DNA from: a virus
Virus record (IMG/VR): IMGVR_UViG_3300005511_000858
Span: 1 to 32,284 of that record
DNA length: 32,284 bases
Reading direction: 5' to 3' (one strand)
Made by a program: the position numbers and the translations under genes. Below the pieces are notes generated by a model. It searched no databases, was not told the DNA's origin, and was given only the letters and a program-made list of their open reading frames with translations. Positions 15,962 through 23,871 of this stretch are shown here, one piece after another (position 1 is the first letter of the stretch; every line of letters starts with the position of its first letter).

Positions 15962-15993
15962 CGGGGTCTCCGGTTGAGTGGCGTCCTCTCCGA

Positions 15994-16016
15994 AGCCGCC
16001 GGGGACACCGGCGGCT
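15994..16016 (-). terminator. 9-bp hairpin after the major head gene
   Basis: AGCCGCCGG and CCGGCGGCT pair perfectly around a 5-base loop, 23 bases after the major head stop codon (16039). No T-run follows on the minus strand (TCGGAG). Hairpins in this spot commonly stabilise or partly end the abundant head mRNA, which would lower expression of gp35 and the genes after it. Confidence 0.5.
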
Positions 16017-16038
16017 CTGACAAGACGTCTGGCGACGC

Positions 16039-16938
16039 TCAGGCCAGCCAGGGGCAGACCAAAACCTCGGCCGTGCCCTTCCAGACGTTGCTGGCGCCGG
16101 CGGCGTCGTTCTCGGCATTGATGATCTGGTTAGCCTTGCCTTCGAGCGAGGGGGGCACCAACAGCAGACGCGGGCGCACGCCCAGCGGGCGGCCGTGATC
16201 GCCCTTCATGCCCTGCAGCGCCGCGCGGGCGGTGGCATAGTGCGCAGCGTCGAGCGTCTGCTTGGAGCCCCAGGCGAACTGCCAGAAGCCGAACCCGACG
16301 TTGTGGCGAGCGTCGGTGCCGTAGACGAATTCCTTGCGGTCGAAGACGTTGTCGTCGGTCGGCTTGTCCTTGCTGACCAGGTTCCAGGCCTCGCGCTTCT
16401 GCAGGATGATCGGCTTCAGGGTGCGGGTGTCGTCGATCAGGAACCAGGGGTCGCCCGAGCCGCCATCGGTGTTGGCGACCGAATTGACGGTGACGCCGTC
16501 CTCGGCGAGGACCGGGTGGTCGGTGTCGAAGAAATACTGCTTGTCGTAGCAGGCGGTGGCGAAGCCGGCCTTCAGCAACGCGAAGACGAGCTGGTCATAG
16601 TGGGCGCCGGAGGCTGCGCCGAGCTCGGTGAACATCGGCCCGTAGATGCCGAGGTTGTCGTCCTTGATGTCGTCGGCGCTGACGGAGATCGTCACCTCGT
16701 ACGACTTGTTTCGGATCGAGTAGCCCGACTGGGCGATGTTGTGAACGACGCGATCGCCGATCCACTCGCGCACGTTCGGCATCTTGCCGAGCCAGCCATA
16801 GTCCTGCTCTCGCGTGGTCGAGGGGACCGTGGTGGCGACACGGCCGAACTGGGAGGCCGCAAGAGCGGCGAGACCGGACTGAAAAGCGGCATGAAAGCCG
16901 ATATTCAGGAGCCGCATCGAGTTCTGGTTGATCTGCAT
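16039..16938 (-). CDS. Major head (capsid) protein, Mu gpT family
   Basis: The 299-residue protein begins M-Q-I-N-Q-N and carries the gpT pattern. This includes F-H-A-A-F-Q-S-G-L near 17, a Q-D-Y-G-W-L-G box near 46, R-E-W-I-G-D-R-V-V near 58, and Y-E-V-T-I-S-V-S-A-D-D-I-K-D-D near 80. F-F-D-T-D-H-P-V follows near 136, and a W-Q-F-A-W-G stretch later. It is expected to have the HK97-type fold. The Shine-Dalgarno AGAGG lies in a stem with the preceding gene's stop, described separately. No truncation is seen. Confidence 0.96.
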   Translation of the reverse strand: MQINQNSMRLLNIGFHAAFQSGLAALAASQFGRVATTVPSTTREQDYGWLGKMPNVREWIGDRVVHNIAQSGYSIRNKSYEVTISVSADDIKDDNLGIYGPMFTELGAASGAHYDQLVFALLKAGFATACYDKQYFFDTDHPVLAEDGVTVNSVANTDGGSGDPWFLIDDTRTLKPIILQKREAWNLVSKDKPTDDNVFDRKEFVYGTDARHNVGFGFWQFAWGSKQTLDAAHYATARAALQGMKGDHGRPLGVRPRLLLVPPSLEGKANQIINAENDAAGASNVWKGTAEVLVCPWLA

Positions 16939-16944
16939 GAAGCT

Positions 16945-16980
16945 GGCCTCTGATGAAGGAAGGGGTGGCCGTCAGAGGCC
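16945..16980 (-). promoter_or_regulatory. Hairpin coupling the decoration gene stop to the capsid ribosome-binding site
   Basis: GGCCTCTGA (16972-16980 read on minus) and TCAGAGGCC (16945-16953) form a perfect 9-bp stem with an 18-base loop. The 5' arm holds the stop codon TGA of the preceding gene and the 3' arm holds AGAGG, 8 bases before the capsid ATG. A ribosome ending translation upstream would melt the stem and free the site, so capsid synthesis would depend on translation of the gene before it. Confidence 0.5.
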
Positions 16981-17385
16981 GGAGCGGACCCAGACGCCTT
17001 GGGCGTCGACATCCATGATCTTGCCCGCCACCGAACGGGTGTTGCTGCCGTTGGTTTTCGCCACCGTCTGATCGTCGACGATGTAGCAATCGGACCCGAT
17101 GTCGGCGGCAGTGATCAGGTCGCCCGAAGCGGAGTTGTTCCAGCGGAAGCCGCCGCGCCGAATCTTCACCTGGATGTCGCCCGCCGCACCGGCCGAATTG
17201 TCGGCGTAGGCCTCGCAACGGCCGAGGCCCTTGAGCGTCGCCGCGACCGCACCCGGCGTGGCGCGCCCGTTGGCGTCGAGCGCGACCAGGGCGCCGGCGA
17301 AGAACTTCTTGGCCGCAGCCGCCGGCAGCTCGATCAGGTCGGACTTGCGGGTCGGCGTGTTGCGGTCGGCGGTCAGGGCGGCCAT
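16972..17385 (-). CDS. Capsid decoration/head protein (DUF2190-like)
   Basis: The 137-residue protein has a T-R-K-S-D-L-I-E-L-P start and A-K-K-F-F-A-G-A-L-V-A-L-D-A-N-G, then L-K-G-L-G-R-C-E-A-Y-A-D-N. V-K-I-R-R-G-G-F-R-W-N-N comes next, and D-I-G-S-D-C-Y-I-V-D-D later. These small beta-rich proteins are found just before the major head gene and are thought to sit on or stabilise the shell. Mu does not have an obvious equivalent at this site, but many alphaproteobacterial Mu relatives do. Its stop codon takes part in the capsid hairpin. Confidence 0.72.
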   Translation of the reverse strand: MAALTADRNTPTRKSDLIELPAAAAKKFFAGALVALDANGRATPGAVAATLKGLGRCEAYADNSAGAAGDIQVKIRRGGFRWNNSASGDLITAADIGSDCYIVDDQTVAKTNGSNTRSVAGKIMDVDAQGVWVRSGL

Positions 17386-17420
17386 GGGTCAGTGCTCCGT
17401 TGCGTTGCGGTCGAGCGGCC

Positions 17421-18074
17421 TCAGAGGACCGCCTTCTCCAGCTGGGCCTTGCTTTCGGCGTACTTCTTGGGGTCGAGGCCCATCATCTCGACCACCTTCG
17501 TCTCGTCGGCATCGAGAGCGCCGTCTTCAGGCTTGGGCGGCCGGACGATGCCGCCGGCGTGAATCGAGACGAGCGCGTTGACTTCGCTCTCGACGGCGGC
17601 GGCGTCCTTCTGGTGGCGCGCGATGTAGTGGTCGCGCATCGCCTTGATCGGCTTGCCGGCCGCGATCGCGCCGTCGATGAAAGTGGTGGCCTTCTCCTTC
17701 GCCTGGTCGCCGGCCAGCGTATCGAGGCGGGACTGCAGGGAAATCACCGTCTGGCGGAGCTCGGTCTCGGCACTGGAGCCGGACCGCGCCATCAGCTGGG
17801 TTTCCAGCTCCTTTGGCGTCAGCTTTTCGAGATCGAGGCCGGCAGCCTTGCAGTTCGCGGAAATCGCCGTGAGCTTGCCGGCATCCGCCGCCTTGGCCGT
17901 GGCGCCGGCAATGATGTCGTCGGACTTCGCGTCGGCGGCGAGGCCGAGCACAGCCGAGACCTTGCCGAGCGTGGTGCCGGCGAGCGCATGCGCCGAAACG
18001 CTGGTCAGCATCGCGTCCTGGGCGGCGTCGGCGGGAAGGCCGAGCGCCTGGCGCAGCTTGGCGAGGAAATCCAT
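17421..18074 (-). CDS. Internal-start scaffold protein (Mu gpZ-like)
   Basis: Inside the protease frame an ATG at 18074 is preceded by GCGGAGCAATTCC, placing GGAG seven bases from the start. It would yield a 217-residue protein beginning M-D-F-L-A-K-L-R-Q-A-L-G, which holds only the helical scaffold half. Mu makes its scaffold from such an in-frame internal start. The DNA evidence is the ribosome-binding site and the clean domain boundary; expression is not proven. Confidence 0.55.
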   Translation of the reverse strand: MDFLAKLRQALGLPADAAQDAMLTSVSAHALAGTTLGKVSAVLGLAADAKSDDIIAGATAKAADAGKLTAISANCKAAGLDLEKLTPKELETQLMARSGSSAETELRQTVISLQSRLDTLAGDQAKEKATTFIDGAIAAGKPIKAMRDHYIARHQKDAAAVESEVNALVSIHAGGIVRPPKPEDGALDADETKVVEMMGLDPKKYAESKAQLEKAVL

Positions 18075-18527
18075 GGAATTGCTCCGCGAATGAAGGGTGG
18101 TCAGTGTCAGGTTCGGGTCGTTGGTCAGGGCCGCGCGCAGGACGCGGACCACGCGGCCGCCTTCCTTCGTGTGGGTGAAAACAGGCGAGATGCCGCGATA
18201 GGCCTTGTCCCGCATCAGCTCGGCGCCGGATCCGGTCCATTCGACGCGGCCCCAGAGGCCGTCCGGCCGGGCCTGCATCTCGACGATCCAGCCCCGCGCC
18301 GGCGACGGGCGCCCCTCGGGCGCGGCCTTGTCGACGGCGTGGTTCTCGTCGATCGGCAGCTTGCCGGCCGCCATGGAGGTTCGGATCACATCGTCAGCGT
18401 CCCCGAGCGTGAAAGGCCCGCGTCCGTCCGCCCCGGAAAAAGTCCCGGCGGGAGTGAGGTGGACCCATTCGGGCGCCTCACCCGTCGCCGGGATCTGGAA
18501 GTGAAGGGAGGAAACAAACGTCGTCAT
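17421..18527 (-). CDS. Head maturation protease with scaffold domain (Mu gpI family)
   Basis: The ATG at 18527 gives 368 residues; a TTG nine bases earlier is possible. The N-terminal protease part (about 1-145) has K-L-P-I-D-E-N-H-A-V-D-K with a candidate catalytic His63, R-P-S-P-A-R-G-W-I, and Y-R-G-I-S-P-V-F with a candidate Ser114. These are the usual marks of Mu I-type proteases. The C-terminal 217 residues are helical and coiled-coil-like, matching the scaffold. The two parts are in one frame, as in Mu, where the shorter scaffold Z is made from an internal start. An 84-bp gap containing hairpin copy 2 precedes the gene, as expected for a separate head transcription or processing unit. 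Confidence 0.9.
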   Translation of the reverse strand: MTTFVSSLHFQIPATGEAPEWVHLTPAGTFSGADGRGPFTLGDADDVIRTSMAAGKLPIDENHAVDKAAPEGRPSPARGWIVEMQARPDGLWGRVEWTGSGAELMRDKAYRGISPVFTHTKEGGRVVRVLRAALTNDPNLTLTTLHSRSNSMDFLAKLRQALGLPADAAQDAMLTSVSAHALAGTTLGKVSAVLGLAADAKSDDIIAGATAKAADAGKLTAISANCKAAGLDLEKLTPKELETQLMARSGSSAETELRQTVISLQSRLDTLAGDQAKEKATTFIDGAIAAGKPIKAMRDHYIARHQKDAAAVESEVNALVSIHAGGIVRPPKPEDGALDADETKVVEMMGLDPKKYAESKAQLEKAVL

Positions 18528-18563
18528 CCCGGCCAATCTGGCGGGAGAGCACAGGGCGCGGCA

Positions 18564-18581
18564 CGCCCCGAGATCGGGGCG
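18564..18581 (-). terminator. GC hairpin, copy 2 of a three-copy family
   Basis: The same CGCCCCGAGATCGGGGCG hairpin with GGCA in front lies in the 84-bp gap between the G-like gene (ends 18621) and the protease gene. No T-run follows on the minus strand. In Mu the gap between G and I also holds the strong gyrase site, but no sequence here lets me claim one. Confidence 0.55.
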
Positions 18582-18620
18582 GCGCCTATTGCAACGATGA
18601 GGGAAGGAGACGCCGGCGGA

Positions 18621-19157
18621 TCAGCGCGGGCGGGACGATGATGAACCGGAACCGATGGCGCGATCAAGCGCGCCGGTGACGACGTCCAGGATCATCTCGC
18701 GATCCTCGCGGCTGACGCCGAGATAGGGCCGCGCCTGGATGGTGACAGAGCGGGCATGGACGACGCTGTTGCCGAGGCGGAAGACCAGTCGACCAGACCC
18801 CTTTGGAGTGATGACGCCGCCTTCCTGGTGGATGCGGGCGTAAATCTTGTTCGACCCGACCGCGACCTGGTCGCGCCCGGCGCTGTAGGTGATGGAGCCC
18901 TGCAGGCCGCCGCGCATGCCGCGTTCGCGCAGGATGCCCGGCCCTTTCTTTCCGGCGGCGTAGAGGGGATTGAGGGCTGCCCAGGCGCCGCCGTCCGGCC
19001 CGACGCCATCATCCATGCGATCCTGCGTCGAGGTGACGAGCCCGGTGCCAATCGCGCGCATGATCGGCGTGGTGTCGGAAACCGCCATCGCGAGCCGCTG
19101 GAAGCCGCTCTGCGCCTGCGAGACGTCCATGCGGGTGATGAGCTGGATGCCGCTCAT
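18621..19157 (-). CDS. Virion morphogenesis protein (Mu gpG family)
   Basis: The ATG at 19157 overlaps the F-like stop by 4 bases and gives 178 residues. The family marks are L-V-T-S-T-Q-D-R near 48, then D-G-G-A-W-A-A-L-N-P, K-K-G-P-G-I-L-R-E-R-G and L-Q-G-S-I-T-Y. A-R-I-H-Q-E-G-G follows near 110, then A-R-P-Y-L-G-V-S near 143. These proteins act in head-tail completion. The earlier in-frame start at 19601 lies inside the F gene and is rejected. The Ser/Arg tail is short and probably disordered. Confidence 0.92.
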   Translation of the reverse strand: MSGIQLITRMDVSQAQSGFQRLAMAVSDTTPIMRAIGTGLVTSTQDRMDDGVGPDGGAWAALNPLYAAGKKGPGILRERGMRGGLQGSITYSAGRDQVAVGSNKIYARIHQEGGVITPKGSGRLVFRLGNSVVHARSVTIQARPYLGVSREDREMILDVVTGALDRAIGSGSSSSRPR

Positions 19158-19864
19158 TGCGCGACCGGGATCTCCTTCCAGGCCTTGCCCGGATTGTAGT
19201 CGAAGCCCGGATCCACGCCGAGCGAGCCCTTCAACACCTCGCCGGTGCGTTTGACCACGGTCTGTGTCGGGATCCGCTCCGGGGCCTCGTCGACGCCGGT
19301 CCGACCCTGGCGGCGCATCCTCGTCTCGGAAAGCGGCCGCACCCGGCAGCCGCAGCCCCAGCCATTCGGCGGATAGGCCCAGTCCCAGAAGGGATCGGTC
19401 GCGGCGAGCACCATGCCGTTCCAGGCAAGGTGCTGCTTGCGCGGGTGCCGCGCTCCCGAATGGACATATTGCCAGTACGGGAAGGCGAGCAGCGTTTCGG
19501 GCTCGGTCTGCTGAGCATAGCGACCGGCCGAATAGGCCATGGAAAGATTGGTCTCGTAGATGACGCGGGACCGCCAACCCGGCCGGCCGGTGTGCTCCCA
19601 ACCATGCTTCTGGACAATCTCGTCGAAGCGGCCGCGGAACTCCTGCAGCGTGGTGCCCTGGTCAAGAGCCTTCTCTATCTCCGCCCGGAAATCCGCCACC
19701 AGGGCGTCGGTGGTGGCGCCAGCGACAGTGAAGCCCTTGGTGTTGGCGCGGCCGAAGACATCGGTCCAGCCCGTCGATGTCGTGTTGACCTTTTGGCGGA
19801 GGAACTCGATCGCCTCCTCGAAGGGCAGATCGAGCGCTGACGAGATGGTGCTGAAATCGATCAC
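19154..19864 (-). CDS. Minor head protein (Mu gpF / SPP1 gp7 family)
   Basis: I place the start at the GTG at 19864 because CTCCGGAGGACGCC, a near-ideal ribosome-binding site, stands just before it. The ATG at 19987 has none and would begin inside a hairpin. The 236-residue protein has a helical first half and then the SPP1 gp7-type domain. That domain shows I-Y-E-T-N-L-S-M-A-Y-S-A-G-R near 102-115, R-H-P-R-K-Q-H near 139-145, N-G-x-V at 149-152, D-P-F-W at 157-160, and P-P-N-G-W-G-C-G-C near 165-173. It joins the portal and the shell and may enter the cell with the DNA. Confidence 0.9.
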   Translation of the reverse strand: MIDFSTISSALDLPFEEAIEFLRQKVNTTSTGWTDVFGRANTKGFTVAGATTDALVADFRAEIEKALDQGTTLQEFRGRFDEIVQKHGWEHTGRPGWRSRVIYETNLSMAYSAGRYAQQTEPETLLAFPYWQYVHSGARHPRKQHLAWNGMVLAATDPFWDWAYPPNGWGCGCRVRPLSETRMRRQGRTGVDEAPERIPTQTVVKRTGEVLKGSLGVDPGFDYNPGKAWKEIPVAQ

Positions 19865-20008
19865 GGCGTCCTCCGGAGAGTGAGCCTCAGGGAAGCCCGC
19901 TGGCGGGCGGTTCCGGTTTCGGCCCCATCGCCCCGGAAAATCTTTTGAAACTGAAATTGAAACAGTTGTGGGCGATTGGCGCGCCATCCGTGATGGCGGG
20001 CCAGCCCT
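19865..20008 (-). promoter_or_regulatory. Gap between portal and F: hairpin, A/T-rich repeat and strong RBS
   Basis: This 144-base gap is unusual in an otherwise overlapping gene chain. Just after the portal stop, CGCCATC-CGT-GATGGCG (19982-19998) forms a 7-bp hairpin. It is followed on the minus strand by an A/T-rich stretch, TGTTTCAATTTCAGTTTCA, in which TTTCA occurs three times at 6- to 7-base spacing. The gap ends with the GGAGG site of the F gene. The layout of hairpin, A/T-rich block and strong RBS suggests a terminator followed by a promoter. No convincing -10/-35 pair is visible, so an activator may be needed. Confidence 0.4.
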
Positions 20009-21658
20009 TCACGCCGAGCGTTCACCGGGGCTGCCTCCGATCTCCTCGAGGAGCGCCGCGCGGCCGGCCATGTTCGCGAGCGCCAGGCCGCGCCCCATCG
20101 CCTCCGCCAGCGCCTTCGGATCGAGCTGCATCAGCGCGAGGCGCTGCGCGAGATCCTGCATGTCGGTCGCCGCGTCGAAGGCGGCGCGGATCTGGCCGGT
20201 GAGTCCCGCCATCGCGCCGGCGGCATCCTCGGCGAGCGCGCCCGTCAGCTTGTCGACCAAGTCGGGTTCCGGCGCCGAGGCATGGCGCGAGACGATATGG
20301 CGGACCTGATCGAGCATGCCGGGCTTAGCGCCCGGCACCGACAACGCCGGATTCGGTTTGCCAAGCTCCAGCGGCTGCGGCGCCGGCGGGCGGCCACCGA
20401 TCAGTTCCGGGGCCTTGCCGTCCTTCCGAGGTTTGGCGGGATCCGAGAAGCCAAGCCGGTCGCGCAGCTCGCTCGCCTCGATCGTCAAACCCTGCGGGCC
20501 CAACTTGTCGAGGGCGTTGACGACATCGTTCAACGGCACTTCATCGGGCCGGCCGATGTTGATGCGCGGATACTTCGCCTGCGGCCCGAAGTTGAGCGAG
20601 ATGATCAGCGGTATCAGCTGATGCGTCAGCGAGGCCGAGAGCAGCTTCGCGTCGGCGCGTTCCAGATCCTCCTGGACGAGACGATGCTCCTGGGCAACAG
20701 CATGGCCGCCAGAGACGGCGTCCGTTGTGGTGGTCTGGCCGAGCACGAGCTTCGAGATCTGGCGGTCGAGCCAATCGACGCGCCGCTCATAGAGCTGCCC
20801 CGGCGTGCCGGTGCCCTTGTCGACCGAGACGAAGTCGATCGACATCTCGGCGGGGATGATGGCGGCGCAGTCGCCGGCGATGTTGGCGACGGCGCGCCAC
20901 AGCACCTCCTTGTCCGCGTCGGAGGCCGCGCGGTCGAACTTTCCCACGCGGGTCGGCATCCCGTAGTTCTGGGTGAAGATCGCCCAGTCATTCGCCGTGA
21001 AGGCCTTGTACATCCACGCCCAGGAGGCGACGCGGGCCAGGCCGGAGCGGATCGTCAGGCCGCTCTTGGCCTTGTGGCGATGGACGATGAACTTGTGCGG
21101 CGAGAGCGGCTCGCGGGTCACGCCCTCGGCCAGCACCACCGTCTCGCCATCGATAAGGTCGAACTCGAACCAGCGCTGCGGGCGATACTCGAAGCACTTG
21201 GGCAGCACGGCCTCGGGCGTCGATTCCCAGTCCGTCTCCATGACGGAAAAGCCCTTGCCGATCGCGTCGAGCATGTCGAAGAGCGCGAGCTCGAGCACGC
21301 CTTCCTTCAGCCACTCGCGCAGGAAGTCGGCATGGCGGACATGCTCGGCATCGTCGCTCGCCGCCTCCATGGTGATCGGCAGCTGCGCGACCGAGCGACG
21401 GCGCGTGCCGAGCACGGACAGGTAGTGCGGATCCCGCTCCTCGATGTCCTCGGCGAGCTCGAGCCAGGCGAGCGGGTTTCCGGTGGCGGCCGCCCGGTGG
21501 ATCGAAGCCAGGCGCGTCGGCGTCAGCCCATCTGCCGGATGGCCGGAGATGGGCGTGCGCACGCCGGTGAGCGTCGGCCCGGCCTTGGGCGGTCCGAAGA
21601 CGTCGTCGTAGTCGATCGGGCGACCGTCCGGCCCGAGCAGCTTGGAGAGGCGGGCCAT
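20009..21658 (-). CDS. Portal protein (Mu gp29, DUF935 family)
   Basis: The ATG at 21658 overlaps the TerL stop (TGATG) and gives 549 residues; a GTG three bases before is equally possible. The start M-A-R-L-S-K-L-L-G-P-D-G-R-P-I and the central E-D-I-E-E-R-D-P-H-Y-L-S-V-L-G-T-R-R are DUF935 marks. So are G-F-S-V-M-E-T-D-W, the R-P-Q-R-W-F-E-F segment and Q-N-Y-G-M-P-T-R-V-G-K-F-D. V-L-G-Q-T-T-T-T-D near residue 300 also fits. The portal is the twelve-fold ring for DNA entry. The C-terminal 130 residues are helical and end after a run of Ala/Leu helices. Length is normal. Confidence 0.95.
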   Translation of the reverse strand: MARLSKLLGPDGRPIDYDDVFGPPKAGPTLTGVRTPISGHPADGLTPTRLASIHRAAATGNPLAWLELAEDIEERDPHYLSVLGTRRRSVAQLPITMEAASDDAEHVRHADFLREWLKEGVLELALFDMLDAIGKGFSVMETDWESTPEAVLPKCFEYRPQRWFEFDLIDGETVVLAEGVTREPLSPHKFIVHRHKAKSGLTIRSGLARVASWAWMYKAFTANDWAIFTQNYGMPTRVGKFDRAASDADKEVLWRAVANIAGDCAAIIPAEMSIDFVSVDKGTGTPGQLYERRVDWLDRQISKLVLGQTTTTDAVSGGHAVAQEHRLVQEDLERADAKLLSASLTHQLIPLIISLNFGPQAKYPRINIGRPDEVPLNDVVNALDKLGPQGLTIEASELRDRLGFSDPAKPRKDGKAPELIGGRPPAPQPLELGKPNPALSVPGAKPGMLDQVRHIVSRHASAPEPDLVDKLTGALAEDAAGAMAGLTGQIRAAFDAATDMQDLAQRLALMQLDPKALAEAMGRGLALANMAGRAALLEEIGGSPGERSA

Positions 21659-23304
21659 CACAAGCTCCTGCGCAGGCGCGGCAGCAACGCGCCGCGCGAT
21701 TCGTCGTCGTCTTGGTGGCGGCCGGCGCCCATCCCGCGCGGACCGTCCAGCGCGACCGGGCCGGCCGAGGTCACTGCCTGGTAGCTGTAGGGAACGAACG
21801 GCATGCGGGTCGCCGCATAGGCGAGCACGATGGCAATGCCGGCATCGCCGTGGCGGGTGCCCCCGGCGCTGGCCGCCGCACGCAGGGCCGGCAGGCTGGC
21901 AATGCCCTTGATGATCCGGAAGGCGCGCAGATCCGCAGCGACCTCGGCGTCGCGCGGGACGGCGATCGCATCGTCCTCAAAGGCCGCCTTCACCGGCGGC
22001 ATCTCGACCCGATACCACTCGGTCGAGAACTTCACGCCCATCATGCGCTCGCCGAAGGTCTGCGTGCCGGATTCCGCGAGTGAGGCGCCGATGCCGGTGG
22101 CGTCGATCCGGCCGCCGATGAAGCGCGGCAGGGCGCGGGCGATCGCGTCACGAATTTGCTCTTGCTGCTGGAATGGCACCCGCGCGAGCTCGACCATGAA
22201 AGGCACCACCCGGCGCATCGTCCGGGTGAGCTGCATCGGGCACATCACCGTCAGGTCGCGATGGCGGCCGATGTCCATGCCGAAGGCGGACTGCAGCGCA
22301 GGGTCGAGGGTCGCTCGCATCACCGGCTCGAGCTCGTCTTCGATCCAGTGCTGGACCTCGGCCTTGCGGCGGTGCTCGGGCTCCATCGTGAAGGATTCGG
22401 GGAAAGACAGGCGCAGCACCGGAGCGTCGTGCATGCGCGCCTCGATCAGCGGACCGGGCAGCCAGGCGCCCGAGCCCTGGCTCGGGATGCAGTAGAGCTC
22501 CTCGTCGGCACCATCGCCGTATTTGCCGATGAGCTCCTCGCGCCAGTCCGCCTCCTTCTCCGGCGTCCACTCCCCATGCTTGTGGGCATTGATCAGGCAG
22601 ATGCGCTCAAACAGGCCGTCCTTCAGCGCATCGTCCAGGTCAAAGCGGATAAGGCCGTAGCGGAGCCGCTCCGCTCGGATATCGACGACGAGCTGGTTGA
22701 ACGGGTTCTCGGCGCCGTTATGCGTCGAGATGATCAGCACCTTGCCGCCCCAGATCAGGAACGCCATGGCGGCTTTGATCAGTTCCGCCAGGTTATCGAC
22801 GAAGGCGGCCTCGTCCAGCACAGCGAAACCCTGGCGGCCGCGCAAGCTGCGCGGCTTCGACGACAGCGCCACGATCGAGAAGCCTGAGGCGAAATCGATC
22901 TTCAGTGCCTGGACGCCCTTGTCCGACCCATCGTCGAAGATGACGTCGCCGGTGGCTGTGACCACCTTCTCGAAGAGGCGGGCCCACATCGCGGCAGCGT
23001 CGATGAACTCCTTCGCCATGTCATGGGACGTGCCCATGTAGAGCGTGTCCATGCCGCCGTCGGCGCGTCCGGATGCCGACCGAAGCACGGCGTCGGCCGC
23101 GGCGCCCCAGGTCGCGCCAGTCCGCCGGCTCTTCTCCACGACGACGACGTCATGCTTCTCACACTGGCGGACGATTTCAGCCTGGTAGCCGAGCAGGACA
23201 TCCGTCTCCTGCCACTCCGCCGCGGTCGCCCGGCCTTGCGCCGTGCGGATCGCGATCCATTGCTCGCGTGTCGGGCGCTCGGCTTCAACAGCTTCAGTCT
23301 TCAT
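21658..23304 (-). CDS. terL: Terminase large subunit (Mu gp28 family)
   Basis: This 548-residue packaging motor overlaps its small-subunit gene by 11 bases. The ATPase part shows the deviant Walker A E-K-S-R-R-T-G-A-T-W at 57-66, Walker B G-F-A-V-L-D-E-A at 159-166 with the catalytic Glu165, and the coupling motif S-T-H-N-G at 193-197. The RNase H-like nuclease shows F-G-M-D-I-G-R with Asp344 and R-I-D-A-T-G with Asp401 as metal ligands. In Mu-like phages it cuts next to inserted phage DNA and fills heads by the headful mode, taking along some host DNA. All key residues are present. Confidence 0.97.
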   Translation of the reverse strand: MKTEAVEAERPTREQWIAIRTAQGRATAAEWQETDVLLGYQAEIVRQCEKHDVVVVEKSRRTGATWGAAADAVLRSASGRADGGMDTLYMGTSHDMAKEFIDAAAMWARLFEKVVTATGDVIFDDGSDKGVQALKIDFASGFSIVALSSKPRSLRGRQGFAVLDEAAFVDNLAELIKAAMAFLIWGGKVLIISTHNGAENPFNQLVVDIRAERLRYGLIRFDLDDALKDGLFERICLINAHKHGEWTPEKEADWREELIGKYGDGADEELYCIPSQGSGAWLPGPLIEARMHDAPVLRLSFPESFTMEPEHRRKAEVQHWIEDELEPVMRATLDPALQSAFGMDIGRHRDLTVMCPMQLTRTMRRVVPFMVELARVPFQQQEQIRDAIARALPRFIGGRIDATGIGASLAESGTQTFGERMMGVKFSTEWYRVEMPPVKAAFEDDAIAVPRDAEVAADLRAFRIIKGIASLPALRAAASAGGTRHGDAGIAIVLAYAATRMPFVPYSYQAVTSAGPVALDGPRGMGAGRHQDDDESRGALLPRLRRSL

Positions 23305-23869
23305 CGCGCACCCCGAAGAGCTCGCGCCTGAAGGCCTTCTTCGCCTCGGCCGAGAGCCCCTTCGTCGCGCCGGTCTTCTCGATCACGGCCTCGGCGTGCT
23401 TGAGGGCCTCAGCCCGCGCCCTCTCAGCCGCGCGCTTCTCGATGGCGACGGTGCGAGCGACATCGTCCTTCGAGGCCTTGCCGAGATGGTCCAGCGCCTT
23501 TGCGATCAGCATGACCTGCATCGGCTCGAGCACGACTGCCTCGCCGTCCTCGCCCGTGTTCGCCAGCATATCGAACACGGCCTGGTGCATGAGCTCGATA
23601 TTGAGCCTGGTGGCCTTGTCGGGCTCGCTTTCGCCGAGGCGACGCACGATGACGTCCGCCACCGTCCGGCTCTTGCGCAGACGCTCGGCGATGACCTCGG
23701 CCTTCTGCAGGTGGCGATGCAACGCCGAACGCGAAGGCAGCGCCTCGACGTCGAGCTCGCGTAGCTTCGCGATGATCTCGTCCAGCGTGCGGCCCTGGTC
23801 GCGCAGCCGGCCGATCCAGTCGCGGACCTCCTCGGGCAGTCGATCGATGGAGCTCGGGCGCTTCGCCAT
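23294..23869 (-). CDS. Terminase small subunit (Mu gp27, DUF3486 family)
   Basis: The 191-residue protein begins M-A-K-R-P-S-S-I-D-R-L-P-E-E-V-R, the usual DUF3486 start. A helix-turn-helix-like segment follows (about 27-55: T-L-D-E-I-I-A-K-L, then S-R-S-A-L-H-R-H-L). The rest is long helices rich in Ala, Glu and Arg, ending in K-A-F-R-R-E-L-F-G. In Mu this protein recognises the pac end and guides TerL. Its position directly before TerL with overlapping ends agrees. Confidence 0.9.
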   Translation of the reverse strand: MAKRPSSIDRLPEEVRDWIGRLRDQGRTLDEIIAKLRELDVEALPSRSALHRHLQKAEVIAERLRKSRTVADVIVRRLGESEPDKATRLNIELMHQAVFDMLANTGEDGEAVVLEPMQVMLIAKALDHLGKASKDDVARTVAIEKRAAERARAEALKHAEAVIEKTGATKGLSAEAKKAFRRELFGVRDED

Positions 23870-23871
23870 GA

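Noticed and set aside
18537-18620. Mu-type strong gyrase site between G and I
   Set aside because: The position agrees with Mu but such sites cannot be recognised from sequence alone, and only the shared hairpin is visible.
19945-19975. TGTTTCA-containing stretch resembling a MuA transposase end site
   Set aside because: Only the first seven bases and the A-run agree with the Mu consensus, it lies between head genes rather than near an end, and no second copy was seen. A/T-rich repeats explain it equally well.
19865-19987. ATG at 19987 as start of the F-like gene
   Set aside because: It lies in a hairpin with no ribosome-binding site, and the extra 41 residues look unlike the family, while the GTG at 19864 has GGAGG at good spacing.
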